Below are positions 1-8,491 of a DNA stretch of 64,000 bases, piece after piece. A program made the translations under genes and the position numbers. The DNA is taken from assembly GCA_910577235.1 (NCBI GenBank), contig CAJTMX010000006.1, forward strand, positions 62,001-126,000, written 5' to 3'. This DNA comes from an uncultured Acetatifactor sp. GTDB taxonomy: Bacteria > Bacillota > Clostridia > Lachnospirales > Lachnospiraceae. The number at the start of each line of letters is the position of its first letter. The first letter of the stretch is position 1. A model generated the notes under the pieces. The model was not told the origin of the DNA, ran no database searches, and saw only the letters and a program-made list of their open reading frames with translations.

Positions 1-2473
1 CCAGGATCATCAGCTTGTTTTCCAGATGATTCATGCGGAAAACGGAGCGCCCCATATCCCGCATTCCCACCGCGTGAAACAGCTGGCTCATACCGAGCAC
101 AGTGAACGCGTAAGTCTGGGAACGCCGCAGGATTCCCTCCTGGGCCAGCATTCTCCCCATGTTTTCCAGAGTGACCGGCAGATGCTGATTTCTCATGGCC
201 AGCAGTGGGATCAGGCAAAAAGCGGTCAGACTGATGGCCGCGATCAGCAGTCCGTAAAAGCAGGTGCACGCCAGACCGCCCCGGGCGAAAAGGCTTTCCC
301 CCGGTTTCCGCGGCGGATGCCCCATCATGGAATCGGGATCGCCCCGATCGACACCCAAAGCCAGCGCGGGCAGAGAGTCGGTGATCAGATTGATCCACAG
401 GATATGGCTGGAACGCAGCGGGGATGCCAGGCCACAGATCACTGCCAAAAACATGGTGGCGATCTCTCCCAGATTGGATGAGAGCAGGAAGATCACGGAT
501 TTTCGTATATTCTCATATACCCCCCTTCCCTCCTCGATGGCTTTCTCAATGGTGGCAAAATTGTCGTCCGTCAATATCATGTCCGCCGCCTGTTTCGCCA
601 CGTCCGTTCCGGAGGCTCCCATGGCGATACCGATATCGGCCTTTTTCAGGGAGGGTGCATCGTTTACTCCGTCCCCTGTCATAGCTACGATATGGCCCGC
701 CTGCTGAAAGCCCGTGACGATCTGTACCTTCTGCTCCGGTGCCACTCTGGCAAAGACCCGGACGCCGGCCAGGCGCTGCCCCAGTTCTTCCTCCCTGACG
801 CGGCTCAGTTCCTGCCCGGTCATACATTGCTCCCTGCTCTGAACGATGCCCAGCTGTCTGCCTATGGCATAGGCGGTGTCCACATGATCCCCTGTGATCA
901 TCACGGTCTCCACTCCCGCCTGCCGGAAGGTGGCCACCGCCCCCGCAGCCTCGGGTCTGGCCGGGTCACGCATCCCCACCATCCCCAGAAAGGTCAGCCC
1001 CTGCTCCTGGGGGGCCTGCCCTCCGATACGCATGGCCACAGCCAACGTGCGCAGCGCCTCGTCGGTCATCTGTTCCATGGCCCGGCGGATCTGCCGACTG
1101 TGGCCCGGCTGTAGGGACAGACACTGTCCCCGCACCATCACATGAGTACAGCGCCCCAATACCACGTCCGGCGCTCCCTTCACATAGGTGACGCCTGTAT
1201 TACCCCGATAGTGAAAGGTGGACATCATCTTCCGCTCCGAATCAAAGGGCAGTTCCCGGCGGCGGGGCATACGCTTTTCCAGTTCCCCCCGGCTCACCCC
1301 CAGACTGTGGGCCAGCTGCAGCAGCGCCAATTCCGTGGGATCTCCGATGCGTTCCTCCAGCACCGCGTCATTGCACAGCGCCATTCCCTCTATCAAAGAT
1401 TCAAATTCCTGCCCGTCCAGCTCCTGCACAGGCAACATCCTCTGGCCCGCGAAACACTGTTCCACCGTCATGCGGTTCTGGGTCAGGGTTCCCGTTTTAT
1501 CCGAGCACACGATGCTCACGGCCCCCAGAGTTTCCACGGAGGGGAGTTTTCTGACTATGGTGTGTACCTTTACCATACGGGTCACGCTCAGGGCAAGACA
1601 GATCGTGACCACAGCCGGCAGCCCCTCGGGCACTGCCGCCACAGCCAGGGATATGGCGGTAAGCAGCATATCGAAAATATTGCGGCGCTGGAAGATGGCG
1701 ATGCCGAAGAGAGCCGCACACAGCAGCAGGGACAGGATGCTCAATACTTTTCCCAAGTCTCCCAGCCGCTTTTGCAGCGGGGTCTGCTCCTCCTTTCCCT
1801 CGTTGATCATGGAGGCGATCTTACCGATCTCCGTGTCCATACCCGTGGCCGTCACCAGACCTTTTCCCCGGCCTCCCGTGATCACAGTGGACATATAGAC
1901 CATGTTCTGCCGATCACCCAGAGGCATTCCCTCCTGTCCTGTGAAAGCGGCGGATTTGGACGCGGGCAGGGATTCTCCGGTCAGAGCCGACTCCTCCGCC
2001 TGCAGCTTGACGCTCTCTATCAGGCGCATATCCGCCGGAACCTGACAGCCTGCCTCCAGGTCCACCAGATCACCCACCACCAGAGAAGAGGCTTCCACCT
2101 CCTGCATAACCCCGTCCCTGATCACGAATGCCTTGGGACTGACCAGTTTTTTCAGAGAATCCAGAGCGCGCTGAGCCTTGCCCTCCTGGATCATTCCCAC
2201 CACGGCGTTGAGCACCACCACCACCCCTATAATCACGGCGTCGCTGGTCTCTTTCAGAAAGATCGAGATGACGGCGGCGGCCAGCAGCACATAGATTAAC
2301 GGGTCGTTTAACTGCGAAAAAAAAGATTCTATCACGGTCTTTTTCCGCTTTTCCCGCAGGGCGTTTTTTCCGTATATTCCATAGCGCCTGACGGCCTCCT
2401 GACCGGTCAGTCCCCTCTCCGCGTCGCTTTTCAGTTCTCTGCAAGTCTCCTGTATGCTCTTTGTCTCAAACAT
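1..2473 (-). CDS. Cation-transporting P-type ATPase, Ca2+ type (partial, 3' end outside window)
   Basis: ATP-driven export of Ca2+ (or a similar divalent cation) across the cytoplasmic membrane. Reading from the start at 2473, an N-terminal cation-ATPase domain is followed by the first membrane pair, the actuator motif LTGES, the pump helix with AVPEGLPAVV, the phosphorylation motif CSDKTGT (Asp about residue 325), the hinge motif TGDGVNDAPSLK and the start of the C-terminal membrane domain with NLITDSLPALALG. These motifs are those of the SERCA/PMR1-like bacterial calcium pumps. The start has an AGGT/GGAGG-type ribosome binding site at about 2481-2486. About 824 codons are present; the family usually has 850-900, so only the last membrane helices are missing. 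The gene is divergent from the chemoreceptor gene. Substrate is inferred from motif similarity only. Confidence 0.93.
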   Translation of the reverse strand, partial: MFETKSIQETCRELKSDAERGLTGQEAVRRYGIYGKNALREKRKKTVIESFFSQLNDPLIYVLLAAAVISIFLKETSDAVIIGVVVVLNAVVGMIQEGKAQRALDSLKKLVSPKAFVIRDGVMQEVEASSLVVGDLVDLEAGCQVPADMRLIESVKLQAEESALTGESLPASKSAAFTGQEGMPLGDRQNMVYMSTVITGGRGKGLVTATGMDTEIGKIASMINEGKEEQTPLQKRLGDLGKVLSILSLLLCAALFGIAIFQRRNIFDMLLTAISLAVAAVPEGLPAVVTICLALSVTRMVKVHTIVRKLPSVETLGAVSIVCSDKTGTLTQNRMTVEQCFAGQRMLPVQELDGQEFESLIEGMALCNDAVLEERIGDPTELALLQLAHSLGVSRGELEKRMPRRRELPFDSERKMMSTFHYRGNTGVTYVKGAPDVVLGRCTHVMVRGQCLSLQPGHSRQIRRAMEQMTDEALRTLAVAMRIGGQAPQEQGLTFLGMVGMRDPARPEAAGAVATFRQAGVETVMITGDHVDTAYAIGRQLGIVQSREQCMTGQELSRVREEELGQRLAGVRVFARVAPEQKVQIVTGFQQAGHIVAMTGDGVNDAPSLKKADIGIAMGASGTDVAKQAADMILTDDNFATIEKAIEEGRGVYENIRKSVIFLLSSNLGEIATMFLAVICGLASPLRSSHILWINLITDSLPALALGVDRGDPDSMMGHPPRKPGESLFARGGLACTCFYGLLIAAISLTAFCLIPLLAMRNQHLPVTLENMGRMLAQEGILRRSQTYAFTVLGMSQLFHAVGMRDMGRSVFRMNHLENKLMIL

Positions 2474-2541
2474 GCAATTTACCTCCCGCACCCTGTAATG
2501 GTACAACCTATGTGAACCCGCGCGAAAATATAATATAATTG

Positions 2542-2570
2542 TTGCAAAATTCGGAAAAATCCTATATCAT
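2542..2570 (+). promoter_or_regulatory. Probable sigma-A promoter of the chemoreceptor gene
   Basis: TTGCAA at 2542-2547 and TATCAT at 2565-2570 with a 17-nt spacer, about 90 nt ahead of the start codon at 2658. The stretch between the divergent genes is AT-rich and probably also holds the ATPase promoter. Confidence 0.5.
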
Positions 2571-2657
2571 AAAAATACAGACCAGCATCTATATACATAG
2601 ACATCTAAATGAAAGATAAACGACTGGGACATCTGCCGGAGAAAAGGAGATTACGAC

Positions 2658-4016
2658 ATGGGATTCAAGAGTAACAAAGTAGTTCTTATGAAAGCTATTT
2701 CCGAATTGAAAAATGCGGATTACTCCCGTGAGCCGCAACTGGATGAGATCTACAAGCGGTTGCAGCGGGGACGGGGACTGTTTGCGGACGCTTTTGACAA
2801 GAATATCAAGGCAGTTATGCAGATCAGCTCTCTGGATCTGACAATGCAGTATCAAAATGACAAGATTGTGGATATATCCCATAAGATAGCCAAGGCCACG
2901 GAGGCGCTGTTCGGTTCAGGCGGTGAGACTTCCGGGCGGTCCAGCAATGTGCATGAAGAGATGACTCACAATATTGTGGAAGTATCCTCCGCGGCGGACA
3001 ATGTATTCCGCAAGATCGAGACGGCCCAGGAGGAGCTCACAACGATCCGGGAGCTGTCGGAGCAGACCGTGCAGGTATCCCGCAGTATGCGCAACGATAT
3101 GGATTCCCTGCAGGGCTACATAAGCCGCCTGAACGACGTTATAGAGGGTATTGAGACCATCTCCCTACAGACCAGCCTTCTGGCGCTGAACGCCTCCATC
3201 GAGGCTGCCCGGGCAGGGGAGGCCGGACGCGGGTTTGCAGTTGTGGCAGGAGAGATACGCGATCTGGCGGAGAAGACTCAGGAACTGACCAAGAATATGA
3301 GTGAGTTTGTAGACAATATTAAGAACGCCTCCCAGAAGAGCGGAAACAGCACCCGGGAAACCATAGATATTCTGGACACCATGACGGACAAAATCGGAAA
3401 CGTGTGGGCGCTGAACAGCGAGAATCAGGATCAGGTCTCCAAGGTCAACGAGACCATCAGTTCCATCGCCGCCGTCAGCCAGGAGATCAGCAGTTCCATG
3501 ACAGAGATGGAGAACCAGCTGCGGGACAGCACGGAGTTTATGAGCAATGTGAGCAAGGATCTGATCAAGGCCGTGGAACCGGTGGTAGATATCGAAAAGA
3601 CACTGGACGATACGGTAAAACAGATGGGCGTCATGACAGAGGACGCATTCTATCATCTGGAGAACAAAGAGTTTGCCCGGTATGTGAGCAGCGCCATCAC
3701 CGCGCATCACACATGGCTCGGCAACCTGCAGAACATGGTACGGCAGCGCACGGTTCTGCCGCTGCAGCTCAATTCCACCAAGTGCGGTTTCGGGCATTTC
3801 TATTATGCCCTGACCCCTCAGATTCCTGCGGTATTGCCCATATGGAACGCCCTTGGGGAAAAGCACAGGAAATTCCATCAGTATGGCGCGGACGTGATCC
3901 AGGCTATCCAGAGCGGACAGTACGGTCTGGCGCAGCAGATCTGTGACTCGGCCCAGAAGTACTCCACAGAGCTGATAGCGGACATGGAGGAAATGGTGCG
4001 GCTGGCCAAGGCATAA
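2658..4016 (+). CDS. Soluble methyl-accepting chemotaxis protein with C-terminal CZB domain
   Basis: A 452-residue cytoplasmic chemoreceptor. No signal peptide or membrane helix is visible. An N-terminal helical region (about 1-85) leads into a long coiled-coil signalling domain whose conserved hairpin tip lies at about residues 168-205 (motif ALNASIEAARAGEAGRGF), the part that contacts CheA/CheW. The C-terminal 100 residues match the chemoreceptor zinc-binding (CZB) domain: His350/351, Cys376 in KCGFGH, and His403/His407 are the likely Zn2+ ligands. CZB receptors are known to sense zinc-linked signals such as hypochlorite or to control cyclases; the ligand here is unknown. The start has AAGGAG eight bases upstream. 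No che or flagellar genes are adjacent, so it is an orphan receptor gene in this window. Confidence 0.93.
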   Translation: MGFKSNKVVLMKAISELKNADYSREPQLDEIYKRLQRGRGLFADAFDKNIKAVMQISSLDLTMQYQNDKIVDISHKIAKATEALFGSGGETSGRSSNVHEEMTHNIVEVSSAADNVFRKIETAQEELTTIRELSEQTVQVSRSMRNDMDSLQGYISRLNDVIEGIETISLQTSLLALNASIEAARAGEAGRGFAVVAGEIRDLAEKTQELTKNMSEFVDNIKNASQKSGNSTRETIDILDTMTDKIGNVWALNSENQDQVSKVNETISSIAAVSQEISSSMTEMENQLRDSTEFMSNVSKDLIKAVEPVVDIEKTLDDTVKQMGVMTEDAFYHLENKEFARYVSSAITAHHTWLGNLQNMVRQRTVLPLQLNSTKCGFGHFYYALTPQIPAVLPIWNALGEKHRKFHQYGADVIQAIQSGQYGLAQQICDSAQKYSTELIADMEEMVRLAKA

Positions 4017-4081
4017 AATAAGGTACCGGTCAAGCCACCAGAACTTCAGATCCGCAACTTATAACAGAAAAGAGGAATGTT

Positions 4082-4132
4082 CCTCCCATCCGCCGGATAT
4101 ATTGAAACAGCCGGGACGGATGGGAGGTTTTT
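4082..4132 (+). terminator. Intrinsic-terminator-like hairpin overlapping the ribosome binding site of the next gene
   Basis: A perfect 11-bp inverted repeat (CCTCCCATCCG at 4082-4092, CGGATGGGAGG at 4117-4127) with inner CCGG/CCGG pairing is followed by TTTTT and only two bases later by the ATG at 4135. It has the form of a rho-independent terminator for the chemoreceptor gene, but its 3' arm contains the GGGAGG ribosome binding site of the DUF368 gene. An upstream GAGGAA/TTCCTC pairing at about 4073-4086 could compete with the left arm. Confidence 0.75.
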
Positions 4133-4134
4133 AT

Positions 4135-5013
4135 ATGGACAAAAAACAGAGCTGGTGGCAGATTTTTTTTAAAGCGGCGGTTGTGGGCGGCACTATGACC
4201 GTCCCCGGGGCCAGCGGCGGCACCATGGCCATGATCCTGGGGATCTATGAGGATTTGATCCAGGCGGTGGGGGGAATCCTGCGGCATCTGCAAAAAAGCC
4301 TGTGCTTTCTTGCTCTGTTCTGTGTGGGTGCGCTGGCCGGAATGGCCGCTCTGGCAAGAGGGGTGCTGGCCCTGCTGGAGCGCTATCCCGTGGTGACCAG
4401 CTACTTCTTTTTGGGAGCGGTGGCCGGGGGAATTCCTCTGATATGCAGAAGGGCTCAGATAGAAAAAATGACCTGGCAGGCACTGGTCTGGCCCCTGACA
4501 GGTCTGTTTATCGTCTATGGTCTGGCATCTCTGCCAAAGGATCTGTTCACCGCCGGACTTTCCGGCAACGCGCCCACTTTGGATATGCCCTCTCTCTCCC
4601 ATTTTCTATGGCAGTTTCTGGGGGGATGTATTCTGGCCGTGGCTCTGGTCCTGCCCGGCATCAGCGTATCCCAGATGTTGTTGATGCTGGGACTGTATGA
4701 GCCGGTGATGGAGGCGGTCAGCAAATTCCGTTTCGCGTCACTGATCCCCATGGGGCTGGGTGCCGTCCTCTGCACCCTGCTGTTCACACGCCTGCTGGGC
4801 AATGCTTTAGATCGGCGGCCCCAACCCACCTATCTGCTGATCCTTGGCTTTGTGCTGGGTTCTCTGGGGCAGTTGTATCCCGGTCAGAACCGTTCCGGGC
4901 TCCTGGCGTGGCTGCTCTCCGGGCTGCCTGCGGGTTGGGAGCTGCTATTTGCACCCTTGGCCGCCATAGCGGGCTATCAGCTGCTGGCACGCATATCCCG
5001 CCGGGCGCAGTGA
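4135..5013 (+). CDS. DUF368 membrane protein, probable undecaprenyl phosphate translocase (PopT-like)
   Basis: A 292-residue polytopic membrane protein of the DUF368 family, members of which (PopT) were shown to recycle undecaprenyl phosphate, the lipid carrier of wall synthesis, across the cytoplasmic membrane. The N-terminal motif PGASGGT is at residues 24-30, and a second, inverted-topology-like half carries VLPGISVSQMLLMLGLYE around residue 170, the two-fold repeat expected of the family. About eight hydrophobic segments are visible. An upstream TTG at 4102 is in frame, but GGGAGG at 4122-4127 places the start at 4135. The function in this organism is inferred from the family. The neighbouring genes are not wall genes. 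Confidence 0.85.
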   Translation: MDKKQSWWQIFFKAAVVGGTMTVPGASGGTMAMILGIYEDLIQAVGGILRHLQKSLCFLALFCVGALAGMAALARGVLALLERYPVVTSYFFLGAVAGGIPLICRRAQIEKMTWQALVWPLTGLFIVYGLASLPKDLFTAGLSGNAPTLDMPSLSHFLWQFLGGCILAVALVLPGISVSQMLLMLGLYEPVMEAVSKFRFASLIPMGLGAVLCTLLFTRLLGNALDRRPQPTYLLILGFVLGSLGQLYPGQNRSGLLAWLLSGLPAGWELLFAPLAAIAGYQLLARISRRAQ

Positions 5014-5021
5014 GCGGAGAT

Positions 5022-6278
5022 TTATGCTCCGGCGCTGTCAATCAGGGCTTTCAGCAGATCCGGATACGGGAAGGTCAACTCCCTGCGGTTGAACAGGCCG
5101 AAATTCTCTCCGTTCCCGTTAAACGCGTTATTATCCCACCAGACACAGGGGATGCCGTATTCCCTGGCTTTACCCACATAATATTCCGCCCACTGCACAC
5201 GCTCCTGCTCATTGTCCTTGTTCATGGCGCCGAATTCTCCGATGATCACGGGAACCCCCTTGCTCAGGAACAATTCGTCCAGTATTTCCATGAGATGGTC
5301 GATATCCCGGGTGTCATTGTCCCAGGTGGAACGTCCCGCCAGATTAAGCGCGAAATCGTAGGGCGTGTATGCGTGTACCGATACGATCAGATGATCGTCC
5401 TCGGGCAGCACGATGCCCTTCAGCGCAGTGTCACTGGAAGACGCCGCATAGCCCGGCACCATCAGATTGCGGATCGTGTTGTTGCCGCCAGTGGCCCGCA
5501 CCGCATCCACAAACACTTGATCATAATAATTGACTATGTCCCGGCCCTCTTTGTCCCCGCCGTTCCATTCCACGTTGGTCCCTATCTTTCTGGGCTCATT
5601 CATCCCTTCAAAGATCAAATGCTCGTCGTAGTCCCTGAAACGGGTAGCTATGGCGGTCCACAGAGCCGTAAGCTGCTCCGCAGCCGCGTCCTTATTCTCC
5701 TCCGAAGGAAAATGCCAGTCCTCGTGATGGATATTCACGATGACATATACGCCTCTGCTATAGGCGTAATCCACCACCTCCTGTACCCTGTCCATCCATG
5801 CGGGCAGGATATTGTAAGCCGGCGCGCCGCCCATCTGACCGCCCCAGGACACCGGAATGCGGATCACATTGAATCCCTGGTCGATGACCATATCGATCAT
5901 CTCCTGTGTGGTTCTGGGGTTTCCCCATGCCATCTCCACATTCACCCCAATGCTGGAGCTGGTTGAATCCAGCGTGTTCCCCAGATTCCAGCCAATCTTC
6001 ATCTCCTTTACCATATCCATTGGGGATACATCGTTCATTGTGATCTCAAACTCCTGCATCTCTTCCTCCGATGAATCCTGCATCTCGTCAGCCGCGCCGC
6101 TATCCCCGCTCTCCGCGTTTCCCTCGCCGCCGCTCTGCTCCTGTGTCTGTTCCTGAGTGGATTCCTCCGTCTGCTGCTCGGTTGTGGCCAAACCGTCCGC
6201 CGCCGTATCTCCGCAACCTGTCAGCGCAGCTGTTGCCAATATCCCACATAATAGTATTGCCGCTATCTTCCTCTTCAT
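5022..6278 (-). CDS. GH5 endoglucanase-type glycoside hydrolase, lipoprotein
   Basis: A 418-residue secreted enzyme anchored by lipidation: signal peptide with lipobox LTGC (Cys22), then an acidic, Glu/Ser/Gly-rich linker (about 23-80), then a GH5 catalytic TIM barrel. Characteristic pieces are WNLGNTLDS near the barrel start, GFNVIRIPVSW, the acid/base Glu228 in FEGMNEP and the nucleophile Glu348 in IIGEFGA, plus the late WWDNNAF. The family hydrolyses beta-1,4-glucans or mannans/xyloglucans by a retaining mechanism; the exact substrate cannot be told, though the sequence is closest to subfamilies 2/4-type cellulase-like members. It lies downstream of spoVAC in the same direction but appears to have its own promoter. 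Its place beside sporulation genes looks accidental. Confidence 0.92.
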   Translation of the reverse strand: MKRKIAAILLCGILATAALTGCGDTAADGLATTEQQTEESTQEQTQEQSGGEGNAESGDSGAADEMQDSSEEEMQEFEITMNDVSPMDMVKEMKIGWNLGNTLDSTSSSIGVNVEMAWGNPRTTQEMIDMVIDQGFNVIRIPVSWGGQMGGAPAYNILPAWMDRVQEVVDYAYSRGVYVIVNIHHEDWHFPSEENKDAAAEQLTALWTAIATRFRDYDEHLIFEGMNEPRKIGTNVEWNGGDKEGRDIVNYYDQVFVDAVRATGGNNTIRNLMVPGYAASSSDTALKGIVLPEDDHLIVSVHAYTPYDFALNLAGRSTWDNDTRDIDHLMEILDELFLSKGVPVIIGEFGAMNKDNEQERVQWAEYYVGKAREYGIPCVWWDNNAFNGNGENFGLFNRRELTFPYPDLLKALIDSAGA

Positions 6279-6346
6279 GTTCTCCTCTTTTCCGCATCAC
6301 TGTAGCCGGCAATCCAGCTACGAGTATGCCGCATTTTCCCATTCCT

Positions 6347-6376
6347 ATGCTACCATAGAAGAGAGCAGTCTGGCAA
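6347..6376 (-). promoter_or_regulatory. Candidate promoter of the GH5 gene
   Basis: On the minus strand TTGCCA (6371-6376) and TAGCAT (6347-6352) are separated by 18 nt. This would uncouple GH5 expression from the spoVA genes. The -10 matches only four of six consensus bases. Confidence 0.35.
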
Positions 6377-6386
6377 CTGTTTTTTT

Positions 6387-6845
6387 CTATCCCCAAATAC
6401 CCGCCAGTTTCCCGATATAATACCCCAGCCCCAACACCCAGCTGGCGAAGATGCCGTACAGGATCACCGGACCGGCGATGGTAAATATCTTGCAGCCCAC
6501 GCCGAATACCTGGCCCTCCTTTTTGTACTCGATGGCGGGAGCCGCCACGGAGTTGGCGAAACCGGTGATGGGCACCAGCGCTCCGGCCCCTCCCCATTTT
6601 ACAATCTTGGGATACAGGTTAAAGCCTGTCAGTACCACGGAGCACAGCACCAGGAGCAAGGAGCACCAGCTTCCTGCGGTCTGCTTGTCCAATCCCAGCT
6701 TTTCGCAGTAATTCAAAATAAACTGCCCGATACAACATATGATGCCACCCGTTATAAATGCCTTCAGCATCTGCAAGCCCAGATTGTGGGTAGGCGTCAC
6801 CTGTTTTACATATTTTTCATATTCCTGTTTTTGCCGTTCATCCAT
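6387..6845 (-). CDS. spoVAC: Stage V sporulation protein AC
   Basis: A 152-residue integral membrane protein of the SpoVA channel, which moves dipicolinic acid and its calcium chelate into the forespore and releases it at germination; in Bacillus, SpoVAC itself is a mechanosensitive channel. Family features seen are the N-terminal KQVTPTHN, GGIICCIGQF, and the conserved VPITGFANSVAAPAIEYK segment, with four to five membrane helices. Length is normal for SpoVAC. An in-frame start at 6884 exists, but AAAGGA at about 6862-6868 supports 6845. It is last in the order spoVAA-AB-AC. No spoVAD or spoVAE follows: the next gene is GH5. Confidence 0.94.
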   Translation of the reverse strand: MDERQKQEYEKYVKQVTPTHNLGLQMLKAFITGGIICCIGQFILNYCEKLGLDKQTAGSWCSLLLVLCSVVLTGFNLYPKIVKWGGAGALVPITGFANSVAAPAIEYKKEGQVFGVGCKIFTIAGPVILYGIFASWVLGLGYYIGKLAGIWG

Positions 6846-6969
6846 AATTTTTATACCCGTCCTTTCAAGATTCTCACACAGCAAACCTGCGCAATACTTA
6901 CATAAGCATCCAATAAATCCCCCGCCGCTCTCAGCCCGGCGTTTGCGTTCCGCGCCCCTTCAGCCGCCA

Positions 6970-7461
6970 TTATCCTCCCGCAGTCCTGTGAAGCTCCTGC
7001 CAGAAATAAAAAAGCGAACCGCAGAATTTCCCCACCGCCATGGCCAGCACGGCGCAGCCCAGGCCGTGGCGGAAAGATATTCTCCGGGTAAATATGGGAA
7101 TGCTGTCCAGCATCTCCGCGATGGCCAGAGCCAGACATCCCACGAACATGCCGTAAAACATCCCGGACACACTCAGAAATCCCTGTCCCAGCGCGTTCCA
7201 AAGCCAGTCAAGCCCCGGCATACATCCCTCCAGCCACGCTCCGATCCGCAGATACCGGTGGAAAATGCTGGATATACAGCCCACGATGGTTCCCACCATC
7301 ACCATGTCCTCATAGAGCCATATCTCCTTGGCGGAATGGGTCTTTCCGGCAAAACGCGGGATCAGCCCCACCGCGCTGAGAACGGTGAATACGCCTGCTG
7401 CCGCCAACATGCCAAAGCTCAATCCGGCCAGCGCCAAAATACACCACATAAGTATCCTCAT
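6970..7461 (-). CDS. spoVAB: Stage V sporulation protein AB
   Basis: A 163-residue membrane protein with five or so hydrophobic segments and the SpoVAB pattern: GLSFGMLAAAGVFTVLSAVG at the N-terminus, GLIPRFAGKTHSA, and a central conserved region containing FYGMFVGCLALAIAEMLDSIP. It acts with SpoVAA, SpoVAC and others in dipicolinate transport during spore formation. Its ATG overlaps the spoVAA stop codon by one base (TGATG), so translation is probably coupled. A 124-nt gap separates it from spoVAC. Confidence 0.92.
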   Translation of the reverse strand: MRILMWCILALAGLSFGMLAAAGVFTVLSAVGLIPRFAGKTHSAKEIWLYEDMVMVGTIVGCISSIFHRYLRIGAWLEGCMPGLDWLWNALGQGFLSVSGMFYGMFVGCLALAIAEMLDSIPIFTRRISFRHGLGCAVLAMAVGKFCGSLFYFWQELHRTAGG

Positions 7462-8147
7462 CAGGCGTCCACCTCCTTGCCTTCCCTCCCCGCGGTATCC
7501 ACCAGCGCCTTGTTGACATCCTCCTCGTAATTGCGCATGGACACCTCTATGGGCGTGGGGTCCTTGGTGATGCGTCTGCCCCCTATATGGTTGAAAAAGA
7601 CGATGATCCCCAGCGCCAGTCCCAGGCTGTAGGCCACCTCCAGCACATTCAGCCCCCCCGGCTCCGCGCCCATGGCAATCCGGTAGATTTCCGTGAACAC
7701 ATCATTGATGCCCACATCATTGTGAAAAGCGATGATCGTGAATCCGGTACCGAAAAAACTGACCAGACAGACCAGAGCCGTTTTACACCACAGTTTCGCA
7801 CCTTTGTATTTGGGCACCTTGACTCGCTCCAACACCACATCCGCCTCTCCCACGGACTGAACGGTTATGCCCGGGCAGGCCTCCTCCATCAGGGCAATGA
7901 TCTTGAGCACACTGACCACGCTGCGCTGCTGGTGCGCCCCACCTGTCCATGGTTTTTTTCCGCTTCCTCCCGTCTTGCCGCCCTCGGCTTGCTCCTCCTT
8001 GGCAAAATGATGTATTTTAATCGCCTTGCACTTGGCCAGAATCTGCTGATCCGTACACTGTAGGGAGCCTACATCCTTCAAAAACACATCTTCTTTTTGA
8101 CATTCCACATTGCGGTCGCACTTCAAATATACGGTGGCATTTGCCAT
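7461..8147 (-). CDS. spoVAA: Stage V sporulation protein AA
   Basis: A 228-residue protein with a soluble N-terminal half (about 1-120) and two membrane helices in the C-terminal half (around residues 130-150 and 180-200), the layout of SpoVAA. The N-terminus begins TVYLKCDRNVECQKEDVFLKD, and the family feature of a short segment ending in DPTPIEVSMRNYEEDVN follows the last helix. A Gly/Lys/Ser-rich insertion at about residues 55-70 is unusual. It is first in the spoVAA-AB-AC run and probably expressed from a forespore-specific promoter upstream. Confidence 0.92.
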   Translation of the reverse strand: MANATVYLKCDRNVECQKEDVFLKDVGSLQCTDQQILAKCKAIKIHHFAKEEQAEGGKTGGSGKKPWTGGAHQQRSVVSVLKIIALMEEACPGITVQSVGEADVVLERVKVPKYKGAKLWCKTALVCLVSFFGTGFTIIAFHNDVGINDVFTEIYRIAMGAEPGGLNVLEVAYSLGLALGIIVFFNHIGGRRITKDPTPIEVSMRNYEEDVNKALVDTAGREGKEVDA

Positions 8148-8235
8148 GATTCTCCCTGTCCTTTCTGATTCTTAACTCAGTTGTTACCTCAGTTCCCGTC
8201 TCATTCTGCGCGGATAAAATACTAAGGTTTTGATT

Positions 8236-8265
8236 ATTCATGTCCAAACCCGTGCGAACTTATGC
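8236..8265 (-). promoter_or_regulatory. Weak candidate forespore-type promoter ahead of spoVAA
   Basis: GCATA (8261-8265, minus strand) fits the -35 of sigma-F/sigma-G promoters; 18 nt downstream is CATGAAT, a partial match to the sigma-G -10 (CATNNTA). The position, about 90 nt before spoVAA, is right, but the -10 is imperfect. Confidence 0.3.
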
Positions 8266-8372
8266 AAAATAAGAAATCTGCCCATATCTTTCAGAGGATC
8301 TTATGCGGCGGCAAAGGGCCTGCGCGGCTGTGTATCGCCTAAAGCCGTATCATTCGTTAAATCATAAGAAAA

Positions 8373-8421
8373 CAAAAAATACCCCCAGACAAACACATTT
8401 TCTATGTCCTGCCTGAGGGTA
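8373..8421 (-). terminator. Intrinsic terminator of the GH25 gene
   Basis: On the minus strand an 11-bp stem (arms 8411-8421 and 8380-8390, one G-T pair) is followed by TTTTTT. It lies 70 nt beyond the GH25 stop codon. The rest of 8148-8491 holds the spoVAA upstream region and no convincing gene. Confidence 0.8.
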
Positions 8422-8491
8422 GTATATCCCTTTTTATATAGATACAATTCCGAATACTTTCTTATTATTTTGCAGAGGGTGATATGCCCGC

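Noticed and set aside
1142..2299. Long open frame on the plus strand, opposite the Ca2+ ATPase
   Set aside because: It is antisense to a strongly conserved gene, and its translation is rich in His/Gln with no recognised domain.
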